Shown here in pieces: positions 42,022 to 51,188 of a stretch of DNA of 64,000 bases. Origin of the DNA: Bacillus sp. AFS073361 (GTDB taxonomy: Bacteria > Bacillota > Bacilli > Bacillales > Cytobacillaceae); NCBI RefSeq assembly GCF_002567005.1, contig NZ_NUZU01000039.1:297577-361576 (forward strand). Direction: 5' to 3'. A program made the translations under genes and the position numbers. How positions within the stretch are numbered: position 1 is the stretch's first letter; every line of letters starts with the position of its first letter. The notes beneath the pieces are model-generated. The model did not search any database. It had not been told where the DNA came from and worked only from the letters and a program-made list of their open reading frames with translations.

Positions 42022-43044
42022 TTATGCCAAAACTAAGCTATCTTTATATAAAGCTGGACATTCTTCAAGTTGAATTTGTACACGTTCCCCAGTATCTCTT
42101 GCCTTTGAACAAGCCGTAGAAGTAATCGCCGCCACATATCCATCCCATGCATTGGGTCCATTTAATTCATCTGCTTTCACGAAATCAACCCAAAGCTGAA
42201 TTTCTCGATCATATGCCTTTACAAAGCGATCCTTCCAATCAGATGATACTTTTGTAAAATCTTTACCTTCCGTACGAACACTTGAAAAAGCTGGATCCGT
42301 TAAAAATACCATTCCTTCTTCACACATTACTTCGCATTTTATATCATATCCGTAATGGCAATTCACAAAGATTTCAATATCAATATGAATGCCCGACTCT
42401 GTTTCTAAAATGACAATCTGCGGATCATGTAACTCTTTATGTGCACTGGATGTTCTTTTTGGTAAAATAACTTGTGCCGATACATAGTCTTCTTTCAGTA
42501 ACCATCTTAATACATCAATTTCATGTACCACTGAATTTTCAACAGCCATAGGGGTAGTATAACTTTCATCTACACCAGGATTTCGGTGAGCACAGTGAAG
42601 CATTAGTACTTCTCCAAGCTTTCTGCTATCAAGTATTTCTTTTATTTCTTCGTATCCTTGATCATATCTTCTCATATATCCTACTTGAACTAATTTTTTA
42701 CCTTGTTTTATTTCTTCATCCATGATTCTTTTACAGCCCTCCGCTTCAACAGCTAAAGGTTTTTCGCAGAATACATATTTTTTATTTTTTATAGCTTCTA
42801 AGACATAACCCTCATGTGTTGGATCCCAAGAGGTAACGACAACCGCATCCACCTCAGGCAATTGAATGAGCTCTTCTCCAGTTTCTACAAATTTAGCACC
42901 AACTTCTTGTGCAATTTGTTGTGCTCTTTCCACATTTATATCAGAGACTGCAACCACCTTTGCCCCCTTTGTTTTATATGTAAGTCTTCGAATATGATCC
43001 ATCCCAATTGCACCCGTACCGATAACACCAATCTTTAATTCCAC
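42022..43044 (-). CDS. Gfo/Idh/MocA dehydrogenase, IolG paralog with altered triad
   Basis: 340-residue paralog of the iolG product at 35143 (VIGTGAIGMDHIRRL, YVFCEKPLA, QVGYMRRYDQGY). Lys95 of CEKP and His174 of VVHEID are kept, but the residue equivalent to the catalytic Asp172 of Bacillus IolG is Asn (AVENSVVHEID, residue 170). An Asp35-containing SDIN segment suggests NAD. The frame reaches 43053; the GTG at 43044, behind GGGAG, matches the homologous start. It lies between the porter and isomerase genes. The Asn may change the substrate or slow catalysis. Confidence 0.82.
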   Translation of the reverse strand: MELKIGVIGTGAIGMDHIRRLTYKTKGAKVVAVSDINVERAQQIAQEVGAKFVETGEELIQLPEVDAVVVTSWDPTHEGYVLEAIKNKKYVFCEKPLAVEAEGCKRIMDEEIKQGKKLVQVGYMRRYDQGYEEIKEILDSRKLGEVLMLHCAHRNPGVDESYTTPMAVENSVVHEIDVLRWLLKEDYVSAQVILPKRTSSAHKELHDPQIVILETESGIHIDIEIFVNCHYGYDIKCEVMCEEGMVFLTDPAFSSVRTEGKDFTKVSSDWKDRFVKAYDREIQLWVDFVKADELNGPNAWDGYVAAITSTACSKARDTGERVQIQLEECPALYKDSLVLA

Positions 43045-43209
43045 AATAAACACTCCCTATTAATAATTTTCCCGGATTAAGCACTTTCCTATAAAAAATC
43101 TCACTAGTATTTTTATAGGAAAGTCAGCAATCTATAAAACACAAAAATTTGTAGACGCATACATATTTATATGTAATTCGCCTTTTTTCTTCTAAGACAA
43201 CAGAAGTTG

Positions 43210-44640
43210 TTATTTTGATACTGCAGCTTTCTGATCAACATGAACCCCATCATAGGTGCGGAAGTAACTCTCAATCTCCTCAAGAGAGCGACCCTTTGTT
43301 TCAGGCATCATTTTCCAAATAAAGGTGATAGAAACCAATCCTACTGCCGCGAAAGCAAAGAATGTTCCAGATAGGCCAACTTTTTCGATTAATATTGGGA
43401 ACAAGAGGCCAATGACAAAATTTGTTATCCAGAGAAAGAAAACGCTGATCCCCATGCCAAGACCTCTCAGTCTTAACGGGAAGATCTCTGAGAGCGAGAC
43501 CCATAATACCGGTCCAATGGCTCCCTGCATGATTGCTAGAAACGTGACTGTCAGGGAGAGTATTACATACGGAAGGGATGTATTCCCTTTCAGAAGGGAA
43601 GAAAACACTCCAATAAGTAAAAGTACCGTTGTTGTTCCAGCTAAACCACTCAGCATCATGGATCGTCGTCCAACTTTTCCAAGCAGCCAAATTCCGACGA
43701 AAGTTGCCAATACCGAGATCACCCCATTCGCAACATTACCGATAAGAGCTGCCTTTGTAGCAAATCCCGCTTCTTTCAAAATTTCAGAACCATAATACAT
43801 AATCGAGTTAACCCCTGTAAGTTGTGACGACATCGCAATTCCAATTCCTAGAACCACTATTCGTCGCACCCAAGGTAAACCCAAATCTTTCATTGTTGCT
43901 TTCTGTATTTCAGATTCTGATGCAATGGCATCTTTAATTTCTTGCAATTCTACTTTGGCCCTGCTTTCTTCACGCACTTGTTGGAGAACACGTAAAGCTT
44001 CCCCCACTTTTCCTTGCGATGCCAACCAACGAGGGCTTTCAGGTACGATTAGCATTCCAAACCAAAGGACAACGGCTGGAAGTGTTGCTATAACTAGCAT
44101 GTAACGCCAAACATGATCATTTTCACCCAATGTTGATGCAATGGCGGCATTAGCAGCGAATGCTAGAAATTGTCCAGTAACGATCATTAACTCATTCTGA
44201 GTAACCAACCTGCCCCGCTGTTCGACTGGTGCCATTTCTGCTAAAAAGGTTGGAACTGTAACTGAGGCCCCTCCAACTGCCAGCCCAAGTAAAAAGCGAA
44301 AAACAAGCATCATACCTGCATTTGGTGCAAGGGTACATCCAAGTGCTGCAATAAAGAATAGTAATGCCAGACTAAGAATATTCTTTCGGCGACCGTTACG
44401 ATCTGACAGCCTACCGCCAAACACTGCCCCAAGTGCAGCTCCGAAAAGAAGTGAACTCGTAACAAGTCCTTCTGTTAACGGATTAAGATTGAGTTGGTCG
44501 GATTTAGACATATAAGGAAGGGCACCGTTGATTACTCCAGTATCATATCCAAACAGCAGTCCCCCGAATGTTGATATTAAAGTAATGATCCGTAAAAATG
44601 CCTTTGGAGTACGCCCCTTTTCAGTTACCTGATTTGCCAT
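43210..44640 (-). CDS. sugar-porter MFS transporter
   Basis: 476-residue, 12-helix sugar porter with the same signatures as the protein at 36276 (GGLLFGYDTGVINGALPY, GRLSDRNGRRK, PESPRWL, QLTGVNSIMYYG, PETKGRSLEE). The frame reaches 44658, but the ATG at 44640 is eight bases after GGGGGGAG. It is preceded by three GCATACGCTTGC operators and the LacI gene, and followed by the dehydrogenase and isomerase genes of the same module. Probable cyclitol or sugar importer. Confidence 0.85.
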   Translation of the reverse strand: MANQVTEKGRTPKAFLRIITLISTFGGLLFGYDTGVINGALPYMSKSDQLNLNPLTEGLVTSSLLFGAALGAVFGGRLSDRNGRRKNILSLALLFFIAALGCTLAPNAGMMLVFRFLLGLAVGGASVTVPTFLAEMAPVEQRGRLVTQNELMIVTGQFLAFAANAAIASTLGENDHVWRYMLVIATLPAVVLWFGMLIVPESPRWLASQGKVGEALRVLQQVREESRAKVELQEIKDAIASESEIQKATMKDLGLPWVRRIVVLGIGIAMSSQLTGVNSIMYYGSEILKEAGFATKAALIGNVANGVISVLATFVGIWLLGKVGRRSMMLSGLAGTTTVLLLIGVFSSLLKGNTSLPYVILSLTVTFLAIMQGAIGPVLWVSLSEIFPLRLRGLGMGISVFFLWITNFVIGLLFPILIEKVGLSGTFFAFAAVGLVSITFIWKMMPETKGRSLEEIESYFRTYDGVHVDQKAAVSK

Positions 44641-44726
44641 AAGTATTTCTCCCCCCACATTTTAATGTTTAATATGAACTTTCGAGCCATTTATGTATAA
44701 ATCTTAGAGGCTACTTAGGCTCATTT

Positions 44727-44743
44727 ACGCATACGCTTGCATT
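44727..44743. promoter_or_regulatory. LacI-type operator (GCATACGCTTGC), copy 1
   Basis: ACGCATACGCTTGCATT: half-sites GCATA and GCAAG around a central CG, as in LacI-family operators. It lies 87 bases upstream of the porter gene. Confidence 0.65.
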
Positions 44744-44822
44744 TATATTTAAATAAAAATGGTTAATTTAATCATTCTTTTTTACTAACCTCCAAATATA
44801 TCCTTATAAATATAAACGTTTA

Positions 44823-44839
44823 ACGCATACGCTTGCATT
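44823..44839. promoter_or_regulatory. LacI-type operator (GCATACGCTTGC), copy 2
   Basis: Exact repeat of the 17-base sequence of copy 1, 96 bases away. The spacing would allow repression by looping. Confidence 0.65.
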
Positions 44840-44896
44840 TGTTGGTAAAATAATAATTAGTTGCTATTTTTTATCTTCTAAAAGAATCTTAGATTC

Positions 44897-44913
44897 ATGC
44901 ATACGCTTGCATT
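44897..44913. promoter_or_regulatory. LacI-type operator (GCATACGCTTGC), copy 3
   Basis: ATGCATACGCTTGCATT differs from copies 1 and 2 at one base. It lies 21 bases after the stop codon of the LacI gene and 74 bases from copy 2. Confidence 0.6.
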
Positions 44914-44933
44914 AATGAGAGAAAAGGAGTAAG

Positions 44934-45962
44934 TTAGACTTTTCCTCCGCAAGATTCTCTTATAACTAATGTAGGACTAATTTCAAGTTTTTGTTTCATG
45001 GTTGATGTCGAATTTAATTTCTCTATTAACCGTTTACATGTTAGTGTTGCAATTTCTTTTATAGGTTGATGGATGGTTGATAGATATGGTTTATAGAAAG
45101 TACATAACTCAATATCATCAAATCCTATCACGGCTATTTCATTAGGAACATTTATATCCAGTTCCTTCAATGCCGAGATTGCCCCTAATGCCATCAGATC
45201 ATTCTGAGCAAAAATGGCTGTCACATCTTTTAAAATATCCATATTTTCCTTTATCAAGCGGTAACCCGAATGGAAGGTCGTGTCCCCATAAAATAATTTA
45301 TCACCATCATATTGAAGATGATGATCCTTAAAAGCTGCTTTAAAGCCTTCAGTCCGCTGTTCAAACTCGCCGCCGTTGATATTAGCAGACAAACACATGA
45401 TGTTCCTATGACCTAGATTAATTAAGTGATCACCCGCAATATACCCGCCTTTATGCTGGTCAACACAAACAAAATCTACATCCTTTGTTTTATAAAATGG
45501 TGGTAAATACTTGCAGAATATGAAAGGGACTTCAGTTTTTTCTAGTGCTTTTATGGATTTATCATCTAAAGACGGCTCCATTATAATCAGTCCATCTACT
45601 TTCTTTGCAGCAATGAATCTTTCGATATTATTTTGTTCTGTAAACCGATTCTCAAAAAATGAGCTAATAACATCCATTTGCATCTGTTCAAGAGTTTCAA
45701 TAATTTCATTCTGCCATGAGCTAAAGTATACTTCTATACCCTGTCCAAATAAACTCTTAGGTAAAATGACACCTATAGTACTGGTTTTATTCGCGCTTAA
45801 GCTTCTTGCATTAGCATTAAATTGAAAGCCATGCTCTTGTGCGATTTTCAAAACCTTTTTCTTGGTTTTCTCTGAAATCATTGGACTGTCATTTAAACAT
45901 CTGGAGACAGTAGATTGACTCACATTCGCCATTTTTGCAATATCTTTCGTGGTGATTGCCAT
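44934..45962 (-). CDS. LacI-family transcriptional repressor
   Basis: 342-residue repressor. Its N-terminal helix-turn-helix reads TTKDIAKMANVSQSTVSRCL with hinge NANARSLSANKTSTIG. The periplasmic-binding-protein-like sensor domain follows, with IAVIGFDDIELCTFYKPYLS near the C-terminus. A perfect CGCATACGTATGCG palindrome lies over its own predicted transcription start, and three near-copies lie downstream before the porter gene. This strongly suggests it autoregulates and represses the porter-dehydrogenase-isomerase operon. The inducer is probably the sugar or cyclitol handled by that module. Confidence 0.88.
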   Translation of the reverse strand: MAITTKDIAKMANVSQSTVSRCLNDSPMISEKTKKKVLKIAQEHGFQFNANARSLSANKTSTIGVILPKSLFGQGIEVYFSSWQNEIIETLEQMQMDVISSFFENRFTEQNNIERFIAAKKVDGLIIMEPSLDDKSIKALEKTEVPFIFCKYLPPFYKTKDVDFVCVDQHKGGYIAGDHLINLGHRNIMCLSANINGGEFEQRTEGFKAAFKDHHLQYDGDKLFYGDTTFHSGYRLIKENMDILKDVTAIFAQNDLMALGAISALKELDINVPNEIAVIGFDDIELCTFYKPYLSTIHQPIKEIATLTCKRLIEKLNSTSTMKQKLEISPTLVIRESCGGKV

Positions 45963-46004
45963 AATAGCATTCTCGCCTCTTTATTATCTATTTTTTATTA
46001 GACT

Positions 46005-46020
46005 ACGCATACGTATGCGC
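46005..46020. promoter_or_regulatory. LacI-type operator, perfect palindrome
   Basis: ACGCATACGTATGCGC contains the perfect palindrome CGCATACGTATGCG. It lies just downstream of the -10 box of the LacI gene, the position for autorepression. Confidence 0.65.
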
Positions 46021-46030
46021 TTTGAATAAT

Positions 46031-46059
46031 ATTTTATAATATTCAGTCTATAAAATCAA
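46031..46059 (-). promoter_or_regulatory. sigma-A promoter of the LacI gene
   Basis: TTGATT (46054-46059), 17-base spacer, TAAAAT (46031-46036), reading leftward. Transcription would start near 46024, next to the operator. Confidence 0.5.
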
Positions 46060-46167
46060 TAAAGAGTTCTCCTTATCCAGCCCCTCTCTCTAGAAATTTT
46101 AAAGAAAGTTATTCAATAGTTTACATTTTGGTTAACTGTTGAATAATCTATGGGTAAATATTAATAT

Positions 46168-46181
46168 CAAAAACGCTTTCA
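46168..46181. promoter_or_regulatory. weak cre-like site
   Basis: TGAAAGCGTTTTTG (minus strand) matches the core of the cre consensus but not the last two bases. It lies more than 100 bases upstream of the LacI promoter. Confidence 0.25.
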
Positions 46182-46332
46182 GTCAATAGTTGTTTCAAAA
46201 TTTATCAAAAAATTTAAAAAAGCCCCTTTCTGTGAGACAATTTTACTATCTGCACAAAAGGGACAATATCAAATGGACATTTATATGTTTAATTTTGAAA
46301 TGTAGAAGCTCACATGATTCAACACTACTATT

Positions 46333-46653
46333 CTACGCCTTCATTTTAAAGTTCTCTTCTATCTGTTCAAGCGAAAGCCCTCTTGTCTCTGGTAAGTTTT
46401 TCGCTACGAATGCCACCCCAATGAACCCAAACACAGCAAATAAGAAAAATGTTCCTGAAAGTCCGACAACCTTCAAAAGAGTAGGGAAGAATAGACCTAC
46501 TATAAAATTGCAAAGCCATAAGAATAATGTAGCAATTCCCATACCTACACCACGTAAGCGAGCAGGGGAAATTTCAGCAATAATCAGCCAGCCTAAAGGG
46601 CCAATCGCCCCTTGGAAGAAGGCTAAATATAGGACTGTCAGTGTTAAAAGTTC
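46333..46653 (-). pseudogene. C-terminal remnant of a fourth sugar-porter MFS gene
   Basis: A 106-codon minus-strand frame begins abruptly after a stop codon with LTLTVLYLAFFQGAIGPLGW and continues through ISPARLRGVGMGIATLFLWL to LPETRGLSLEQIEENFKMKA. It aligns with the last quarter of the intact porter at 59076, which has YLAFFQGAIGP at the same place. Nothing upstream encodes the first nine helices. It is a deletion remnant of a duplicated porter gene. Confidence 0.8.
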
Positions 46654-46883
46654 TTAGTCTATTGATTTCTTAGTTATTCCTTCTTGTCTTGTACATTTTT
46701 TTAATGGTTAAATAGATTCTAGACGCCAGCCTTACTTTTAGATTGTTGGACAAACAAAGCTGCAGATTCCCCATAACGCACCTCAAGGAAGAACCCTTTA
46801 GGAGTTCTTCCTTACTCATTACTCATCGCTATCATTTACTTTTAAGAATTATTATTTTTACTAGAGTGGTAATTTCTGATTCT

Positions 46884-47780
46884 TTACAGCCCGGCTGTTT
46901 CCCGGATGTACTCTCTTGCTTTCACTGCATATTCGAATGGATTGGCAATTGCCGGATCCTGTTCGGCCTCAACTACAAACCATCCATTATAGTTTGCTTC
47001 GCTTAGGATCTCAAATACTGGTTTGAAATCAATGACGCCGTCTCCTGGTACGGTGAAAACCCCTGCTTTTACTGCCTGCAAAAAGCTCATTTTTTCACTA
47101 TGTACTCTTTCCATAACATCCATACGGACATCCTTTAAGTGAACGTGATGGATCCGATCAACGTATTTTTTTAATACTGCCAGATGATCCTCGCCGGAGA
47201 ATACCAGATGGCCTGTATCGTAAAGAAGGGATACTTTTTCAGGGTCGGTTCCTTCCATTAAGCAGTCTATTTCTGTTGTGGTTTGCACGCCTGTACCCAT
47301 GTGGTGATGGTAGACAATTTTCATGCCCTTTTCAGCCGCCAGGTCGCCAAGGCGAGTCAGCCCTTCCGATAAGAGCTTCCAATCTTCTTCAGTATTTACA
47401 GGTTTACTTGCAAATAGCGGTGTTTCCATTTGGCCCTGGATGCTGTTGCCTTGTTCCGAGACAACAATTACTTTTGCGCCCATATCATGAAGAAAATCAC
47501 GATGTTCGATAAAGGCTTTTGCGGTTTCATCGAATGGTTTTGAAGTTAAAAAGGAACTAAACCAAGCACTTGCAATCTCTAATCCTCTTAAAGAAAGGGC
47601 CTTTTTTAAAACCTCTGTGTCTCGCGGATACTTGTTTCCCACTTCACTTCCCGAAAAACCGGAAAGTGCCATTTCACTTATGCATTGCTCGAAGGTCACT
47701 TCACTTCCGAGTTCAGGCATATCATCATTCGTCCAGCCGATTGGGGCAATGGCCAATTTTACTTGATTTGCGCTAAACAT
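46884..47780 (-). CDS. IolE-like TIM-barrel enzyme
   Basis: 298-residue paralog of the IolE protein at 37730 (LAIAPIGWTNDDMPELGS, MKIVYHHHMGTGVQT, LLYDTGHLVF, HHVHLKDVRM, WFVVEAEQDPAIANPFEYAV) with the same metal-ligand segments. The upstream ATGs at 47798 and 47786 overlap the GGAGG site, so the ATG at 47780 is used. It follows the dehydrogenase gene at 47932 and is the last gene of the ABC-LacI-dehydrogenase unit. It probably dehydrates or epimerises that dehydrogenase's keto product. Divergent enough from IolE that another substrate is possible. Confidence 0.82.
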   Translation of the reverse strand: MFSANQVKLAIAPIGWTNDDMPELGSEVTFEQCISEMALSGFSGSEVGNKYPRDTEVLKKALSLRGLEIASAWFSSFLTSKPFDETAKAFIEHRDFLHDMGAKVIVVSEQGNSIQGQMETPLFASKPVNTEEDWKLLSEGLTRLGDLAAEKGMKIVYHHHMGTGVQTTTEIDCLMEGTDPEKVSLLYDTGHLVFSGEDHLAVLKKYVDRIHHVHLKDVRMDVMERVHSEKMSFLQAVKAGVFTVPGDGVIDFKPVFEILSEANYNGWFVVEAEQDPAIANPFEYAVKAREYIRETAGL

Positions 47781-47931
47781 GATCATATCCTCCTTCATCT
47801 TGTTCTGAGTTTGTAATAATGGCCTATTCTTCTCTTTGCCATTTAGTAATACATAACCTCCTAAAAACGGCAGATCAAGCGGATGATTTTCTCTACTATT
47901 AGGAGGTTCGTAGTTTATTTCTTCATTTCTA

Positions 47932-48951
47932 TTAAATTACTAAAGCTGCTTGATTTAATTGAACAGGTGCACCCTTTTCAAGCGATTCTTTTGCTGCCTT
48001 TGCAATTTTCTGAGCTTGTAAGCCATCAAAGCCCGTACAGTTAACTTCTGTATTTTTGAGAATAGCGGAAGCAAATTCTACCACTTCATCGATATATGCT
48101 TGATTATAACGCTCAAGGAAAAAGTAAAGCGGCTTTTCTTTCGTAACACTCTCTGCTGTTGATACTTCTACATTAGTGGCACGATTGTTATCGGCTTGTG
48201 CTGCCCCTTTGGCACCGAAAACTTCAAGACGCTGGTCATAGCCATACACTGCCTGGCGGCTGTTATCAATGACTCCCAAAGCTCCATTGGCAAATTTTAG
48301 CGTAACGATTGCAGTATCGATATCACCTACTTCGCCAATTGCCGGGTCAACAAGGACTGCCCCTGCAGCTGATACCTCTACTACTTCACTACCCATTACA
48401 TAACGGGCCATATCGAAATCGTGGATCATCATATCCATAAACAATCCGCCGGAAGCCTTCACATAATCAACACCTGGTGGCTGCGGGTCACGTGAGGTAA
48501 TTTTTAAAATATGAGGCTCGCCAATTTGGCCGTCTTTCACAAGTGTTTGAATTTTGCGGAAGTTAGGATCATAGCGGCGGTTAAAACCAATTTGCAGTTT
48601 TACACCGGCTTTTTCAACAACTGCCAATGCCTCTTCTGTTTCCTCAACTGAAAAGCTAACCGGTTTTTCACAGAAGATATCTTTGCCGGCAAGAGCTGCT
48701 TCTTTAATGATAGTAGCGTGTGTATTGGTTGGTGAACAAATGAAAACGGCTTGAATTTCCGGATCATTTAGCAACTCGTGATAATCAGCTGTTAAAACCT
48801 CAATTTGTTTTTCTTTTGCCCATGATTCAAGGTGATCTATAAAAACATCTGAAACACTTTTAATGCGAATTTGTGGTATCTTTCTTAAATTATCTACATG
48901 TAATTTTCCAATCCGTCCTGCACCAATAATCCCAATTGTCAATGAAGTCAT
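47932..48951 (-). CDS. inositol 2-dehydrogenase-type Gfo/Idh/MocA protein
   Basis: 339-residue dehydrogenase of the myo-inositol dehydrogenase subgroup common in rhizobia and Bacillus: IGIIGAGRIGKLHVDNLR, FCEKP with the catalytic Lys, QIGFNRRYDPNF and LFMDMMIHDFDMARY with Asp and His of the triad. VSDVF supplies an Asp typical of NAD use. The ATG follows TTGGAGG. It lies behind the LacI gene with its own promoter and two TTAAGCGCTT operators. Substrate probably an inositol isomer or a sugar imported by the RbsABC-type system. Confidence 0.85.
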   Translation of the reverse strand: MTSLTIGIIGAGRIGKLHVDNLRKIPQIRIKSVSDVFIDHLESWAKEKQIEVLTADYHELLNDPEIQAVFICSPTNTHATIIKEAALAGKDIFCEKPVSFSVEETEEALAVVEKAGVKLQIGFNRRYDPNFRKIQTLVKDGQIGEPHILKITSRDPQPPGVDYVKASGGLFMDMMIHDFDMARYVMGSEVVEVSAAGAVLVDPAIGEVGDIDTAIVTLKFANGALGVIDNSRQAVYGYDQRLEVFGAKGAAQADNNRATNVEVSTAESVTKEKPLYFFLERYNQAYIDEVVEFASAILKNTEVNCTGFDGLQAQKIAKAAKESLEKGAPVQLNQAALVI

Positions 48952-48978
48952 GAAATGATTCCTCCAATAATATTATTC

Positions 48979-48993
48979 GGTTAAGCGATTTCC
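48979..48993. promoter_or_regulatory. LacI-type operator (TTAAGCG-TTTCC), copy 1
   Basis: GGTTAAGCGATTTCC lies directly downstream of a TATAAT box (49003-49008, minus strand), covering the start of the transcript for the dehydrogenase gene at 48951. Confidence 0.55.
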
Positions 48994-49002
48994 TTAACAA
49001 CG

Positions 49003-49008
49003 ATTATA
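49003..49008 (-). promoter_or_regulatory. -10 box of the dehydrogenase gene
   Basis: TATAAT on the minus strand, about 50 bases before the ATG at 48951. The -35 region is poor. Confidence 0.4.
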
Positions 49009-49069
49009 CATTTTCTATATATTTTCATCGATCAGTTATTTGAATTTCCTTAATTTTAACTTAAAGTGA

Positions 49070-49083
49070 TTAAGCGCTTACTC
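49070..49083. promoter_or_regulatory. LacI-type operator (TTAAGCGCTT), copy 2
   Basis: TTAAGCGCTTACTC, 90 bases from copy 1 (centre to centre) and 20 bases after the LacI stop codon. The spacing suits cooperative binding of one repressor to both sites. Confidence 0.5.
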
Positions 49084-49103
49084 TAAAAGGGAAAAACCCC
49101 GAC

Positions 49104-50126
49104 CTAGCTGGGTTTTCCTTCAATATTTTTTAAACTTCTTACAGAATTCCGTTCTACCAGCATAGGTGAGAGCATGATCCGCTGCTGTGGCATCGTTGGG
49201 TCTTTCATTAATTTTAAGAGCTGATCAATCGCATAGTGGGCTAATTCTTCTTTCGGCTGAGCAATTGTTGTTAAACCTGGATCTGCTAATTCAGCGTAAA
49301 TGGTATTATCGAAACCAACAATTGATAAATCTTGCGGTATACGAATATTTACTTTCCGCGACTCATTAATAAGGATAGCAGCAATCAAATCTGTTGAGGC
49401 AAACACAGCAGTAGGCCTATCCTTTAAAGAAAATATTTTCCTTGCTGCGGCTTTTGCCTCGTCAATAGTAGACATCGCGTTGACCGTCCATTCTTCCTCT
49501 AACGAAATCCCTTCACCAGCTAACGATTGTTTGAATCCCTCTAAACGCATGCGTCCGCTGGCTCGATTTAATTCGGCTATGATCGCAATATCCGTATGTC
49601 CTTTATCCAATAAATAACGGCCTGCCATATATCCACCTCGTACATCATCAGTAGTAACAATGTGTGATGAAAAACGGAGGTTATCAATTGAAAACATTAA
49701 ATGGGGGATATTTTTTCTTTGTAGATTTTTATATACCTTCCAATCTTCCTGCTCTGTCGCGATAATAATCCCGTCAACTTGCTTTTTTAATAAAAGATCC
49801 AAATATTCCTTTTCCCGCTCAATTTGGTAATCAGTGCTACACATAATAATTGCATAGCCCATCTCGCGTGCATTGTTTTCCAACGCCCGCCCAACTTCTG
49901 CAAAGAAGGCATTTGAAATATCAGGAACAAGAACTCCAATCGTATATGTTTGCTTTCCTGTTAATGCCGCTGCAACACTGCTTGGCTGATAGTCAAGTTC
50001 CCGCATTATTTCAGTCACTTTTTTCCTGGTTTTTTCACTGATCCGACCTGAATTATTAACTACCTTTGATACGGTTGCAATGGAGACCCCCGCCTTTTCA
50101 GCTACATCGTAAATCGTCGGCTTCAT
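49104..50126 (-). CDS. LacI-family transcriptional repressor
   Basis: 340-residue repressor with helix-turn-helix TIYDVAEKAGVSIATVSKVV and hinge SSVAAALTGKQTYTIG. The sensor domain ends with IVGFDNTIYAELADPGLTTI. The ATG follows GAAGGAG. It lies behind the substrate-binding protein gene in the order ATPase-permease-SBP-LacI-dehydrogenase-IolE-like. GGTTAAGCGCTTTCC-type operators at 48979, 49070, 53862 and 55033 are the probable targets, so it would control the ABC importer and two dehydrogenase genes. Confidence 0.87.
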   Translation of the reverse strand: MKPTIYDVAEKAGVSIATVSKVVNNSGRISEKTRKKVTEIMRELDYQPSSVAAALTGKQTYTIGVLVPDISNAFFAEVGRALENNAREMGYAIIMCSTDYQIEREKEYLDLLLKKQVDGIIIATEQEDWKVYKNLQRKNIPHLMFSIDNLRFSSHIVTTDDVRGGYMAGRYLLDKGHTDIAIIAELNRASGRMRLEGFKQSLAGEGISLEEEWTVNAMSTIDEAKAAARKIFSLKDRPTAVFASTDLIAAILINESRKVNIRIPQDLSIVGFDNTIYAELADPGLTTIAQPKEELAHYAIDQLLKLMKDPTMPQQRIMLSPMLVERNSVRSLKNIEGKPS

Positions 50127-50207
50127 CCACTTTCAAACTCCTTCTAAACTGTCCTATTTTGATACCATTTTACCATGAAGGAATTTTGGGGGTAATACCA
50201 GGACTAA

Positions 50208-51188
50208 TTATTTTGAAATACTCTTTAAGAAATCAAGTTGTTTTTGAGCATTATCCTTCGTAATAACTTGAATTCCACTGTCGATGCGGTTTGAGATCTT
50301 TTTGCCATCAGCTACTTTTAAAGCATTTTCAACACCTTGGTATCCCATATTATATGGACTTTGTGCAATAGTACCAGCAAGACCTCCGCTAAGAATTGAT
50401 TGAACTGCTTCTTGAGTACCATCAGTACCGATTACTTTAATATCCAAGTGTTTTGCCTGAACCGCACGCAATGCTCCAAGTGCCATATCATCATTAGCTG
50501 CAAATACACCTTTTACGTCACTGTGTTTCTCAATAATATTTTCCATAACTGACAATGCTTTTGCTTTGTCGCTATCGGCAGGCTGTTGTGCAACGACTTT
50601 TATTCCTTCTTTAATAAGTTCGTCCTTAGCACCTTTAATCCGTTGGTCAGTCGCAGGGTTACCGAGTGCTCCTGCAATAAGGACAACTTTATCACCTTTG
50701 TGAAGCATGGAACCAAGCAATTTACCTGCTTGAGCACCTGCTGTTGCATTATCCGTACCGATGAAGGTAGTTTTGCCATCAAATGTAGCGTCTGAATCAA
50801 TTAAAAGCACCGGTATTTTCGCTTTTACCGCACTGGTTAATACTGGTACAACCGTGGTTGGCTGCGATGGAGATACAACAATTGCACTTGGTGACTGGCT
50901 GATTTGGTCTTGAATCATGTTAACTTGTTCCATAACTTGTGATTCAGCTGATGGTCCTACTACATTTACATTAACCCCCAGCTTCTTACCTGCTGCCTCA
51001 GCACCAGCCTGGACATATTGCCAATAAGGGCTTGATAATGTTTTTAATACAACAGTGACGCTTTTATCACTGTTATTACTTGCGGTTGCGCTGGTGCTTT
51101 TACTAGTACTTGATGAACAACCGGCGATAAATGTCATGCAGGATAAGGCTACAGCAGCACCAACTAATTTAATTTTATTCGTATTCAT
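50208..51188 (-). CDS. sugar ABC transporter substrate-binding lipoprotein (RbsB-like)
   Basis: 326-residue lipoprotein with signal peptide and lipobox (FIAGC, Cys near residue 24), a Ser/Thr-rich linker and a periplasmic-binding-protein-like domain of the ribose/galactose group (SSPYWQYVQAGAEAAGKKLG; NPATDQRIKGAKDEL; AANDDMALGALRAVQ). It delivers a sugar or cyclitol to the permease and ATPase encoded upstream. The ATG follows GTGGGGG. The ligand is not fixed by sequence; the neighbouring dehydrogenase and IolE-like enzyme point to an inositol-like compound. Confidence 0.87.
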   Translation of the reverse strand: MNTNKIKLVGAAVALSCMTFIAGCSSSTSKSTSATASNNSDKSVTVVLKTLSSPYWQYVQAGAEAAGKKLGVNVNVVGPSAESQVMEQVNMIQDQISQSPSAIVVSPSQPTTVVPVLTSAVKAKIPVLLIDSDATFDGKTTFIGTDNATAGAQAGKLLGSMLHKGDKVVLIAGALGNPATDQRIKGAKDELIKEGIKVVAQQPADSDKAKALSVMENIIEKHSDVKGVFAANDDMALGALRAVQAKHLDIKVIGTDGTQEAVQSILSGGLAGTIAQSPYNMGYQGVENALKVADGKKISNRIDSGIQVITKDNAQKQLDFLKSISK

